A stretch of DNA of 10,942 nucleotides from Candidatus Omnitrophota bacterium. Lineage in GTDB: Bacteria; Ratteibacteria; UBA8468; MWAK01. The notes below the pieces were generated by a model. That model was given only the letters and a program-made list of their open reading frames with translations, made no database searches and had not been told where the DNA came from. How positions within the stretch are numbered: the stretch's first letter is position 1; each line of letters starts with the position of its first letter. Of the stretch, positions 1 to 5,534 are shown one piece after another. The stretch is from contig JAPLMK010000058.1 of NCBI GenBank assembly GCA_026387085.1, positions 1 to 10,942 on the forward strand. Direction: 5' to 3'. The translations under genes and the position numbers were made by a program.

Positions 1-1
1 G

Positions 2-823
2 GTCAAGGCCCCGGGCTTCGGAGACCGCCGCAAAGAGATGCTCCAGGATATTGCGGTCCTGACCGGCGGACAGGTAATCGCCGAGGAATTGGGCCTCAAG
101 TTAGAATCAATCGACCTCTCGATGCTGGGCAAGGCAAAACGGGTATCGATTGACAAGGAGAACACCACCATCGTGGAAGGCGCCGGCAAAGCATCCGATA
201 TTACCGGACGCATCAGCACGATTAAAAAAGAGATTGAAAAGAGCGACAGCGACTACGACAAAGAAAAACTGCAGGAACGACTGGCAAAACTGGCCGGCGG
301 CGTAGCGGTAATCAATGTCGGCGCTCCGACCGAAACCGATATGAAGGAACGGAAAGCGCGCGTGGAAGATGCCCTTTCGGCAACCAGGGCAGCGGTTGAA
401 GAAGGAATCGTCCCGGGCGGCGGCGTGGCTCTGTTACGCTGCGGTTCCGAGATTGATAAATTAAAGTATGATGACGAAGAAGAAGAGCGCGGCGGACGAA
501 TCGTAAAACGCGCCCTGGAAGCTCCCATCCGGCAGATTGCGGAAAACAGCGGGAAAGAGGGCTCGGTAATCGCGGAATACGTCCGCAACCAGGAAGGGAA
601 CATCGGCTTCAACGCGGAAGACAACAAGTACGAGGATTTAGTAAAAGCCGGTATCGTGGACCCGACCAAGGTTGTCCGTTCTTCGCTCCAGAACGCAGCC
701 AGTATCTCGGCGTTGATTCTGACCACCGAAGCGCTGGTGGCGGATAAGCCGGATGATAAGAAAGAAACTCCGATGATGCCTCCGGGCGGCGGGATGGGTG
801 GAATGGGCGGAGGAATGTACTAA
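2..823 (+). CDS. groEL: Chaperonin GroEL (Hsp60), 3' part; 5' end outside window
   Basis: Cytosolic ATP-driven chaperonin that forms the double-ring folding chamber with GroES. The reading frame is open from base 2, starting VKAPGFGDRRKEML, a hallmark of the GroEL apical domain, so the window has roughly the second half (273 residues). The rest follows the family: apical-domain helices, then VEDALSATRAAVEEGIVPGGG, whose Asp (codon 368-370) corresponds to the ATP-hydrolysis Asp398 of E. coli GroEL, then VVRSSLQNAASISALILTTEALV in the equatorial domain (shown here as the region around 671-745). The C-terminal tail is the usual Gly/Met repeat ending GGMGGMGGGMY. It is followed after about 50 bp by a strong terminator, so groEL is the last gene of its unit. 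groES, if linked, would be to the left. Nothing is odd. Identification is secure; only the missing 5' end limits it. Confidence 0.98.
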   Translation, partial: VKAPGFGDRRKEMLQDIAVLTGGQVIAEELGLKLESIDLSMLGKAKRVSIDKENTTIVEGAGKASDITGRISTIKKEIEKSDSDYDKEKLQERLAKLAGGVAVINVGAPTETDMKERKARVEDALSATRAAVEEGIVPGGGVALLRCGSEIDKLKYDDEEEERGGRIVKRALEAPIRQIAENSGKEGSVIAEYVRNQEGNIGFNAEDNKYEDLVKAGIVDPTKVVRSSLQNAASISALILTTEALVADKPDDKKETPMMPPGGGMGGMGGGMY

Positions 824-838
824 AGAAAATAGGATTGG

Positions 839-863
839 ATCCCCGTTTACTACACACGGGGAT
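839..863. other. Small hairpin downstream of groEL
   Basis: ATCCCCGT at 839-846 pairs perfectly with ACGGGGAT at 856-863 across a 9-nt loop, and is followed by GACA. The right flank (GGGGATGACA) resembles the end of the TGTCAT-type palindromes elsewhere in the window, so this may be a decayed relative. It has no T-tract of its own; the real terminator is the next hairpin. Confidence 0.5.
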
Positions 864-873
864 GACAGCTAAT

Positions 874-911
874 AAAAAAGGCGGGGCTTCAAATGAAGCC
901 CCGCCTTTTTT
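874..911. terminator. Bidirectional intrinsic terminator between groEL and trpB2
   Basis: A very stable hairpin: GGCGGGGCTTC (880-890), loop AAAT (891-894), GAAGCCCCGCC (895-905). An A-run on the left (874-879) and a T-run on the right (906-912) also pair and give a U-tract in either direction. It lies between convergent genes and would stop groEL transcription (+) and any read-through of trpB2 (-). Confidence 0.95.
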
Positions 912-918
912 TATTTCT

Positions 919-990
919 TGTCATTCTGAGTGAAACGAAGAATCCGGTAATTAAAAGCGAGATCCTTCGCAACTACGTCTCAGGATGACA
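919..990. repeat. Dispersed ~70-bp imperfect palindrome, copy A
   Basis: Begins TGTCATTCTGAG and ends CTCAGGATGACA, so the ends are near-perfect inverted repeats. Inside, CGAAGAATC on the left mirrors GATCCTTCG on the right. It is 72 bp long and lies 7 bp beyond the trpB2 stop codon, between convergent genes. The same sequence recurs at 2405, 7975 and 9259, with a half copy at 9220. Confidence 0.9.
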
Positions 991-997
991 AATTATG

Positions 998-2332
998 TCA
1001 CTTTACTTCGCCCATACTCTTCTTCAACGCTTCCTCGGACAATTCCAATTCAACCATCTTTCCGTTAAGGTAAGCATCATACGAAGCCAGATCAAAGTGG
1101 CCGTGCCCGGAGAAATTAACCAGAATCACCTTCTCGCCGGAAGCGGCTTTCGCTTCATCAATCGCCGCCTTGATGGCATGTCCGGTCTCCGGCGCCGGTA
1201 TAATTCCTTCAGTCCGGGCAAAAAGCAGCGCCGCATCAAAAACCTCTTTCTGTTGGTAAGCCCGCGGTTCAATCATCCCTTCGGCCGCCAGGAAAGAGAC
1301 CAGGGGCGCCATACCGTGGTACCGCAGTCCGCCCGCGTGAACCGGCGGCGGTACAAACTTATGGCCTAGAGTAAACATCTTCAGGAGCGGGGTTAAACCG
1401 ACGGTATCACCAAAATCATAAGCAAACTTACCCCGGGTCAACGAAGGGCACACCTTCGGTTCAACCGCCACAAAACGCAGGGGTTTCCCGGCCAATTTAT
1501 CAGGCACGAAAGGAAAACAGATGCCGGCGAAGTTACTGCCGCCGCCCACGCAGCCGATAATTATATCCGGGTAAATCCCCGCCAGCTTCATCTGCTTCTT
1601 TGCTTCCAGGCCGACTACGGACTGGTGCAAACAAACGTGGTTCAGAACACTTCCTAAAGAGTAATTGGTATCCTCGTGCTTGGCCGCGTCTTCCACCGCT
1701 TCCGAAATAGCTATGCCCAAACTGCCCGGACTATCCGGAAACTCGGCCAGAATTTTCTTCCCGCTATCGGTGAGGTTAGTCGGTGAAGCATGGACCTCCG
1801 CGCCCCAGGTCTCCATCATAATCCGGCGATATGGCTTCTGCTGAAAACTGACTTTAACCATATAAACGGTGCACTTCATCCCGAAAAACTGGCAGGCAAG
1901 CGAAAGAGCGCTCCCCCACTGGCCGGCTCCGGTTTCGGTAGAAAGCCGCTTTACCCCTTCTATTTTATTGTAATAGGCCTGAGCGATGGCAGTATTTGGT
2001 TTATGACTGCCGGCCGCGCTGACGCTCTCGTTTTTGTACCAAATCTGGGCTTTAGTGCCCAGTGCCTTCTCCAGGCGCCTTGCCCGGCACAGGGGCGAAG
2101 GCCGCCAGAGCCGGTAAACTTCCAGAACTTCATCCGGAATATCAATCCAGCGCTCCTGCGACATCTCCTGGGCAACCAGTCCCTTGGGAAATATCGGGTA
2201 GAGTTCCTCCGGCTTAATGGGCTGGTTGGTGCCAGGATTAAGCGGCGGAGCCATCGGTTTCAATAAATCCGCCTGGACGTTATACCATTGCTGCGGTATC
2301 TCTTTTTCCGAAAGTAAAATTCGCTCTTCCAT
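998..2332 (-). CDS. trpB2: Tryptophan synthase beta-like protein, TrpB2 type (PLP enzyme)
   Basis: A fold-type II PLP enzyme expected to make tryptophan from indole and serine. The 444-residue length, the long N-terminal extension and motifs such as SGHGHFDLASY fit the TrpB2 (TrpB-related) family rather than classical ~400-residue TrpB. Visible residues: Schiff-base Lys111 in GSHKPNTA (109-116), catalytic Glu133 in STETGAGQWG, and the phosphate-binding loop GGGSNFAG (263-270). ATG at 2332 was chosen over a longer frame because GGAGG (minus strand, 2337-2341) precedes it by 4 nt and MEERILLSEKEIPQQWYNV is the usual family start. No trpA or other trp gene is nearby. TrpB2 proteins often act without TrpA, possibly salvaging indole, so the physiological role here is inferred. 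The gene converges on groEL and has a 16-bp palindrome just upstream of its ribosome binding site. Confidence 0.95.
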   Translation of the reverse strand: MEERILLSEKEIPQQWYNVQADLLKPMAPPLNPGTNQPIKPEELYPIFPKGLVAQEMSQERWIDIPDEVLEVYRLWRPSPLCRARRLEKALGTKAQIWYKNESVSAAGSHKPNTAIAQAYYNKIEGVKRLSTETGAGQWGSALSLACQFFGMKCTVYMVKVSFQQKPYRRIMMETWGAEVHASPTNLTDSGKKILAEFPDSPGSLGIAISEAVEDAAKHEDTNYSLGSVLNHVCLHQSVVGLEAKKQMKLAGIYPDIIIGCVGGGSNFAGICFPFVPDKLAGKPLRFVAVEPKVCPSLTRGKFAYDFGDTVGLTPLLKMFTLGHKFVPPPVHAGGLRYHGMAPLVSFLAAEGMIEPRAYQQKEVFDAALLFARTEGIIPAPETGHAIKAAIDEAKAASGEKVILVNFSGHGHFDLASYDAYLNGKMVELELSEEALKKSMGEVK

Positions 2333-2343
2333 CTCTCCTCCAA

Positions 2344-2359
2344 AAAATTCCGGAATTTT
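2344..2359. promoter_or_regulatory. 16-bp perfect palindrome next to the trpB2 ribosome binding site
   Basis: AAAATTCCGGAATTTT reads the same on both strands and ends 2 bp upstream of the trpB2 Shine-Dalgarno sequence. It could be a dimeric-repressor operator or an RNA hairpin that hides the ribosome binding site. Further upstream, GCCAAG (2369-2374) and CTTGGC (2379-2384) form a second small stem. Neither the function nor the trpB2 promoter is established; I saw no convincing -10/-35 pair. Confidence 0.35.
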
Positions 2360-2404
2360 GTTAACCGCGCCAAGCAAGCTTGGCAACTACAAAAGACACT
2401 ATTC

Positions 2405-2477
2405 TGTCATTCTGAGCGCAAGCGAAGAATCTCGTTGTTAAAAGAGAGATCCTTCGCAACTTCGACTCAGGATGACA
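2405..2477. repeat. Dispersed ~70-bp imperfect palindrome, copy B
   Basis: Same family as 919-990: TGTCATTCTGAGCGCAAGCG at the left end and CTCAGGATGACA at the right end, with AGAGATCCTTCGCAAC shared in the right half. It is 73 bp long and lies in the gap upstream of trpB2. Confidence 0.9.
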
Positions 2478-2488
2478 CCATAAAGACT

Positions 2489-2585
2489 GGCGGGCTTTGC
2501 CCGCCGACGTGTCCGCCGAAGCCCGCCTACGCTAAAGCTACGGCGAGGTAAACTTTAGCGAAGGAGGAAGCCCGCTATGGCGGGC
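2489..2585. repeat. GC-rich compound hairpin element
   Basis: Three stems in about 100 bp. GGCGGGC (2489-2495) pairs with GCCCGCC (2499-2505) across TTT. CCTACGCTAAAG (2526-2537) pairs with CTTTAGCGAAGG (2553-2564) with one mismatch. GCCCGC (2570-2575) pairs with GCGGGC (2580-2585). The GCCCGCC word also recurs at 2521-2527, so alternative pairings exist. No reading frame is credible here. It looks like a noncoding dispersed element, but only one copy is in this window. Confidence 0.6.
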
Positions 2586-2589
2586 GAAA

Positions 2590-2612
2590 GCGGGGCCGAC
2601 GAGAAATCGAAC
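2590..2612 (-). repeat. Second copy of the tRNA-Asp 3' end
   Basis: Plus-strand GCGGGGCCGACGAGA (2590-2604) is identical to 2737-2751, the 3' acceptor and T-stem end of the tRNA-Asp gene. After a 1-base offset, TCGAAC also follows in both copies. The two copies are direct repeats 147 bp apart. Such duplicated tRNA 3' ends are typical of att sites or tRNA gene debris; no integrase is present. Confidence 0.7.
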
Positions 2613-2630
2613 ACTCCGCTCCGCTTCGTT

Positions 2631-2657
2631 TTCGAGAAGGGTGCTTCCCTTCTCGAA
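2631..2657. other. Perfect 11-bp hairpin in the spacer downstream of tRNA-Asp
   Basis: TTCGAGAAGGG (2631-2641) pairs without mismatch with CCCTTCTCGAA (2647-2657) around a 5-nt loop. There is no adjacent T-run on either strand, so it is not an ordinary intrinsic terminator. It lies between the two copies of the tRNA 3' end. Confidence 0.6.
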
Positions 2658-2666
2658 TGACTCATC

Positions 2667-2732
2667 CCCACCACGACTGCGCAGGGAAGTTCCTTCCCCT
2701 GCACCCCATCAGTTCGAATCTCTCACGGTGGG
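2667..2732 (+). other. tRNA-like remnant or structured debris
   Basis: CCCACC (2667-2672) can pair with GGTGGG (2727-2732), enclosing a hairpin (GCAGGGAA at 2681-2688 with TTCCCCTGC at 2694-2702, one bulge) and a T-loop-like AGTTCGAATC near 2711-2720. The size is about right for a short tRNA, but the T-stem does not pair and no anticodon arm is recognisable. I read it as degenerate rather than functional. Confidence 0.3.
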
Positions 2733-2737
2733 TTTAG

Positions 2738-2810
2738 CGGGGCCGACGAGATTCGAACTCGCGATCTCCTGATCGACAGTCAGGAATGTTAACCGCTACA
2801 CCACGGCCCC
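2738..2810 (-). tRNA. tRNA-Asp (anticodon GTC)
   Basis: Read on the minus strand this is a 73-nt cloverleaf: acceptor GGGGCCG with CGGCCCC, discriminator G, T-loop TTCGAAT, and anticodon stem CCTGA/TCAGG around the 7-nt loop CTGTCGA. The anticodon is GTC (2775-2777), which decodes GAC/GAU. G73 and G10, known aspartate identity bases, are present. The anticodon loop ends G37-A38, whereas E. coli tRNA-Asp has A37-C38. The CCA tail is not encoded (the next bases are CTA), so it would be added after transcription. A sigma-70-type promoter lies directly upstream. Confidence 0.96.
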
Positions 2811-2970
2811 AACTAACCTTATAATTATATCGCAAAATGCATCTTAAATTCAAATAACCCGGTATTTAAAGATCTTCTTTCAGAAGTTCCCCAACTAGTC
2901 TAATAATTATATCGCAAAACGCATCCTAAATTCAAATAGCCCGGCATTTAAAGATCTTATTTCGGAAGCT
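2807..2970. repeat. 82-bp tandem duplication carrying the tRNA promoter
   Basis: Bases 2807-2888 and 2889-2970 align without gaps at 72 of 82 positions, and most differences are transitions. Each unit begins CCCC, which in the first unit is the GGGG 5' end of the tRNA on the minus strand. Both units keep the same TTGAAT and TATAAT boxes. The distal unit also allows GCCCGGCA (2939-2946) to pair with TGCCGGGC (2976-2983), possibly a weak end signal for the gene at 3038. Confidence 0.9.
2824..2853 (-). promoter_or_regulatory. Promoter of tRNA-Asp, proximal copy
   Basis: On the minus strand, TTGAAT (2848-2853) and a perfect TATAAT (2824-2829) are 18 bp apart. The start site would be about 7 bp before the mature tRNA 5' end at 2810. 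An equivalent pair (boxes at 2930-2935 and 2906-2911) exists in the upstream duplicate and may also fire. Confidence 0.75.
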
Positions 2971-3037
2971 TTAACTGCCGGGCAGAAAACGCAAATATTG
3001 ACCGGGGAGAATATTTTAAAGATAACGCGGAACAAAC

Positions 3038-4102
3038 TTACGGCTCGCGGCAAGCTTCAATAAAAGCAGCGATATTTTCCAGCGGGACTTCCGGCTCCAG
3101 GATATGGGTAGGTGAAATAATGAGGCCTCCGTCAAAACCAAGGGTCTTCTTCCGTTCCCGCACCACTCTCTTCACTTCTTCCGGCCCGGAAAAAGGCATC
3201 GTGGACTGAGTGCCGATGGTTCCGTCCAGAACCAGTTGCTTCCCGAATTTTTTCTTGACTTCCTGCGGATTCAAACATTCCGGCTGAACCGGATTTAAGA
3301 TGGTCACTCCGATTTCAATTAAATCCGGGATAATCTCCATGATATTGCCGTCGCTGTGATACCAAATCTGAATATCCGGCTTAATCCGCCGCGCTTCGGC
3401 GTAAATCTTCGCCCAGCGCGGCTTCATAAACCGGCGCCAGGCCGAAGCGGAAAAGATCAGGCTCTGCTGGCTGGCCACGTCATCGCCGGTAATAACATAA
3501 TCAACGCCGGCCCGGGCCGCCGCGGCCGCCACCCGGAGGTTGCGCCGGACAAACTGGTCTAAAATAAATTCGCACCACTCGGGCCGTTCCACCAGGTCCA
3601 TCAGGAACTCTTCGTAGCCGCGCACCTGCCAGGAATCCTCGTACATATGGCCCAACCACATCGTCGCTACTCTGCCTTGTCGGTGCGCCTGTTGAACCTT
3701 ATCAGCCATTCCGGACTCTTCGAAAACTGCCTGGCCGGGAAAGGGAAAACGCTCCAAATCATGAAAACTCTTTGCGTTGCGCAGGGGGCTGACATAACCG
3801 GTAAAGTGATAGAACTTGGCCGGAATTTCCAAAACGCCAAGCCCGTTGATAAAAGAGCCTTCCGGCTTGTCCGCGTCCGCAAAATAGGCCGAGTAATCCG
3901 GTTTCGGAAGACCTTCCGGTTCCTTAAACTGAAGCAATTCCGGATAATACATCTCGAAATATTCACGCAGGTCCGCGTCAGATTTCAGGGCATATTTCTC
4001 GCAGAGGCGCCGGGCCAGGTCCGGGGTAAAAGCAGCGTAAAAAAGGAAGCCGTCATGGGGCTGGTGATTTACGGTGGCGTGAAAAATATCCAGTTGGGTC
4101 AT
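3038..4102 (-). CDS. URO-D superfamily protein (uroporphyrinogen decarboxylase / methyltransferase-like), specific function unknown
   Basis: 354 residues with the TIM-barrel pattern of the uroporphyrinogen decarboxylase / MtaA-CmuA superfamily: VDYVITGDDVASQQ (200-213), IWYHSDGNI (246-254), the NPVQPE turn (270-275), LDGTIGTQSTM (292-302) and the C-terminal ISPTHILEPEVPLENI (329-344). True HemE has an Arg-rich, Asp-containing N-terminal active site not seen here, and no other heme gene is nearby, so coproporphyrinogen synthesis is unlikely. Family members often move methyl groups to or from corrinoid proteins. His249 could be a metal ligand, but the full Cys/His zinc set of MtaA is not evident and no corrinoid protein lies nearby. 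ATG at 4102 was chosen over an upstream TTG at 4117; neither has a Shine-Dalgarno sequence. It starts 18 bp after the preceding gene's stop, so translation is probably coupled. Confidence 0.88.
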   Translation of the reverse strand: MTQLDIFHATVNHQPHDGFLFYAAFTPDLARRLCEKYALKSDADLREYFEMYYPELLQFKEPEGLPKPDYSAYFADADKPEGSFINGLGVLEIPAKFYHFTGYVSPLRNAKSFHDLERFPFPGQAVFEESGMADKVQQAHRQGRVATMWLGHMYEDSWQVRGYEEFLMDLVERPEWCEFILDQFVRRNLRVAAAAARAGVDYVITGDDVASQQSLIFSASAWRRFMKPRWAKIYAEARRIKPDIQIWYHSDGNIMEIIPDLIEIGVTILNPVQPECLNPQEVKKKFGKQLVLDGTIGTQSTMPFSGPEEVKRVVRERKKTLGFDGGLIISPTHILEPEVPLENIAAFIEACREP

Positions 4103-4120
4103 AAATTTAAACAGCAACTG

Positions 4121-4642
4121 TTACGGATAGAGTTCCGGATTATAGAATTCAAAAACATTATTGTAATTAAGGTCTACCTGCGTACTTCGTCCGGCGGTTA
4201 CGGAAAAGGGCACAAACCAGGCTACGGTCCTTTTACCGATTTTACGGTAGGCGCCGACAAAATAATTACCCGGTTGAAGATAGCGCACCAAAACTTCACC
4301 CTTAGCGTCGGCGCGCTTGGTAACAATACCGGTGCGAATCTGGCGCAAGCCGACCCGCCGGCTGTTCTCAATCTCCTTAACCAGGTAAGTATAACGGAAA
4401 AGATGGTACGAACGTTTCTTGTTCTTGCTCTTCTCCGCGTCCTGTTTAGCCTTAAAATCAATCACCCCCAAATCAATCTCTTTATCCAGAATAGTAACCT
4501 GAGTGTTACTCATCGGAAAAGATTTCCCTTCAAATTCAAGGGCAATCCTGGCCGATACCGTTCCGGTTGCGGCCGCGTGCAATAGCGACGGCAAAAGAAC
4601 TAAAGCGAAACCGAGCGCAACCAAACCGGTTAGTTTCTTCAT
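4121..4642 (-). CDS. Small secreted protein with a prealbumin/Cna-B-like beta domain; function unknown
   Basis: 173 residues. The N-terminus MKKLTGLVALGFALVLLPSL followed by LHAAA is a clear Sec signal peptide (two Lys, a hydrophobic core, Ala-rich cleavage site near residues 23-25; no lipobox Cys), so the protein is exported. The mature part is basic and beta-rich. Its C-terminal half (DAKGEVLVRYLQPGNYFVG, then VPFSVTAGRSTQVDLN) has the turn-strand pattern of carboxypeptidase-regulatory or Cna-B-like sandwich domains, which are usually structural or binding modules. GGAGG (4654-4658) lies 11 nt before ATG 4642 and 5 nt before an in-frame GTG at 4648; either may be used. It is first in a two-gene unit with the URO-D-like gene and divergent from rex. 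I do not recognise the family. Being paired with a cytosolic URO-D-like enzyme is unexpected. Confidence 0.8.
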   Translation of the reverse strand: MKKLTGLVALGFALVLLPSLLHAAATGTVSARIALEFEGKSFPMSNTQVTILDKEIDLGVIDFKAKQDAEKSKNKKRSYHLFRYTYLVKEIENSRRVGLRQIRTGIVTKRADAKGEVLVRYLQPGNYFVGAYRKIGKRTVAWFVPFSVTAGRSTQVDLNYNNVFEFYNPELYP

Positions 4643-4719
4643 GTTCACAATAACCTCCGTTATAATCAAACAGGACGAAATTCTTGGGCCAACACTTCGG
4701 AATAACCGCACGACTCGCC

Positions 4720-4749
4720 ATGACAATCTAAGCTCTTTAATAGTATAAT
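4720..4749 (+). promoter_or_regulatory. Predicted rex promoter
   Basis: ATGACA (4720-4725, one off TTGACA), an 18-bp spacer and a perfect TATAAT (4744-4749). The start site is expected near 4756, about 30 nt before the rex ATG. Its -10 box overlaps that of the opposing promoter. Confidence 0.65.
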
Positions 4750-4769
4750 AAAAGACGTTGTTTGGTCAA
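4742..4769 (-). promoter_or_regulatory. Predicted promoter of the secreted protein / URO-D unit
   Basis: On the minus strand, TTGACC (4764-4769), a 16-bp spacer and TATACT (4742-4747), one mismatch from consensus in each box. It would give a leader of about 90 nt before ATG 4642. It shares bases with the rex -10 region, so the two promoters cannot both be occupied. Confidence 0.5.
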
Positions 4770-4787
4770 ATTAAACACACCCCTAAA

Positions 4788-5420
4788 ATGCAAAAAAAAG
4801 ACCGGCGCATACCCGAAGAGACCGTACGACGCCTCTCCCTTTACCTGCGAACCCTGCGTTTTATGGAAAACAAAGGAGTGCAGGTCATCTCCTCGGAACG
4901 GCTCACCAAACACCTCAATATCACCGGCGCCCAGGCGCGCAAGGACTTAACTTATTTCGGCTCCTTCGGCCAACCCGGAGTAGGATATAACGTAAATCGC
5001 TTAAGAAAAAAGATAGAAGAAATACTCGGGCTCGACCACAGTTGGAATGTAATACTGGTTGGTTGCGGAAAATTAGGCGCAGCCCTGCTGGCTTATCCCG
5101 GTTTCCGGCGTTTCGGATTCAGAATCACGGCTGCTTTTGATAACAACCCGGATAAAGTAGGCCGGACCATCGGAAAAGTGCCCATCATCACCGACCAAAA
5201 AATGGAAGAATTCATCCGGAAGAATGACGTCAAGGTAGCAATCATAACCGCACCGGCTGAGGCGGCTCAGGAAATAGCCCGCCGCCTGGCCGAAAGCGGA
5301 ATTTCCGCCATCCTGAACTTCGCCCCCCGCTATCTGGTCATACCGGAAAAGATTCAGATTAAGAGCGTTGATATGGCGATGGAACTGGAGAGTTTGGTTT
5401 ATTACCTGAAAAACCACTAA
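4788..5420 (+). CDS. rex: Redox-sensing transcriptional repressor Rex
   Basis: A DNA-binding repressor that senses the NADH/NAD+ ratio and controls fermentation and respiration genes. 210 residues, the usual Rex length. The N-terminal winged helix is clear (IPEETVRRLSLYLRTLRF, then ITGAQARKDLTYFGSFG, 45-61, the recognition region). It is followed by a Rossmann fold with VGCGKLGAAL (91-100) as the dinucleotide loop, FDNNPDKVG (117-125), and the C-terminal domain-swap helix VDMAMELESLVYYLKN (194-209). ATG at 4788 matches where the family begins; a TTG at 4758 in the same frame would add ten unconserved residues. No clear Shine-Dalgarno sequence precedes the ATG. Rex commonly regulates its own gene; TGTTT-N9-AAACA (4759-4777) lies in the leader but is only a weak match to the known Rex operator. 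It converges on the ATP-type pfk gene. Confidence 0.97.
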   Translation: MQKKDRRIPEETVRRLSLYLRTLRFMENKGVQVISSERLTKHLNITGAQARKDLTYFGSFGQPGVGYNVNRLRKKIEEILGLDHSWNVILVGCGKLGAALLAYPGFRRFGFRITAAFDNNPDKVGRTIGKVPIITDQKMEEFIRKNDVKVAIITAPAEAAQEIARRLAESGISAILNFAPRYLVIPEKIQIKSVDMAMELESLVYYLKNH

Positions 5421-5424
5421 AAAC

Positions 5425-5532
5425 GGTGAATGGAAAATAGTAAATAGTGAATTGTAAATGGTGAATGGAAATTTCGTAAATCTTAAATCAATAACTTCTA
5501 CTGTTCACCGTTCACTATTCACTATTCACTGT
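5425..5532. repeat. Inverted arrays of a 7-bp repeat (GTGAATR) between convergent genes
   Basis: From 5425 to 5472 the plus strand runs in 7-bp steps on the theme GGTGAAT, GGAAAAT, AGTAAAT, AGTGAAT, TGTAAAT, GGTGAAT. From 5500 to 5532 the minus strand carries AGTGAAT, AGTGAAT, AGTGAAC, GGTGAAC. The two arrays face each other across about 27 bp and could form a long imperfect hairpin. It starts 4 bp after the rex stop and ends 2 bp before the pfk stop, filling the whole gap. No T-tract terminator is seen. Confidence 0.8.
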
Positions 5533-5534
5533 CT

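Noticed and set aside
2333..2480. T-box or trp leader-peptide attenuator upstream of trpB2
   Set aside because: No T-box consensus, no Trp-rich short ORF, and no terminator with a T-tract. The space is taken by the palindrome, a small stem and repeat copy B.
2667..2732. A functional second tRNA
   Set aside because: Acceptor-like ends pair, but the T-stem fails and no anticodon arm can be drawn.
3038..4102. HemE, true uroporphyrinogen decarboxylase
   Set aside because: The N-terminal substrate-binding signature of HemE is absent and no heme genes are nearby. Only the superfamily barrel pattern matches.
3647..4585. 312-codon open frame on the plus strand
   Set aside because: It lies antisense to the URO-D-like and secreted-protein genes, spans their junction, and its translation is low-complexity and unlike any family. 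Both opposite-strand genes have clear family or signal-peptide features.
5425..5532. CRISPR array
   Set aside because: The period is 7 bp with no spacers, and the two arrays are in opposite orientation. There are no cas genes.
5425..5532. Cluster of Rex operators (GTGAA and TTCAC half-sites right after rex)
   Set aside because: A Rex site needs the two half-sites inverted about 4 bp apart. Here GTGAA words are all in one orientation on the left and the TTCAC words start tens of bp away, so the resemblance is incidental.
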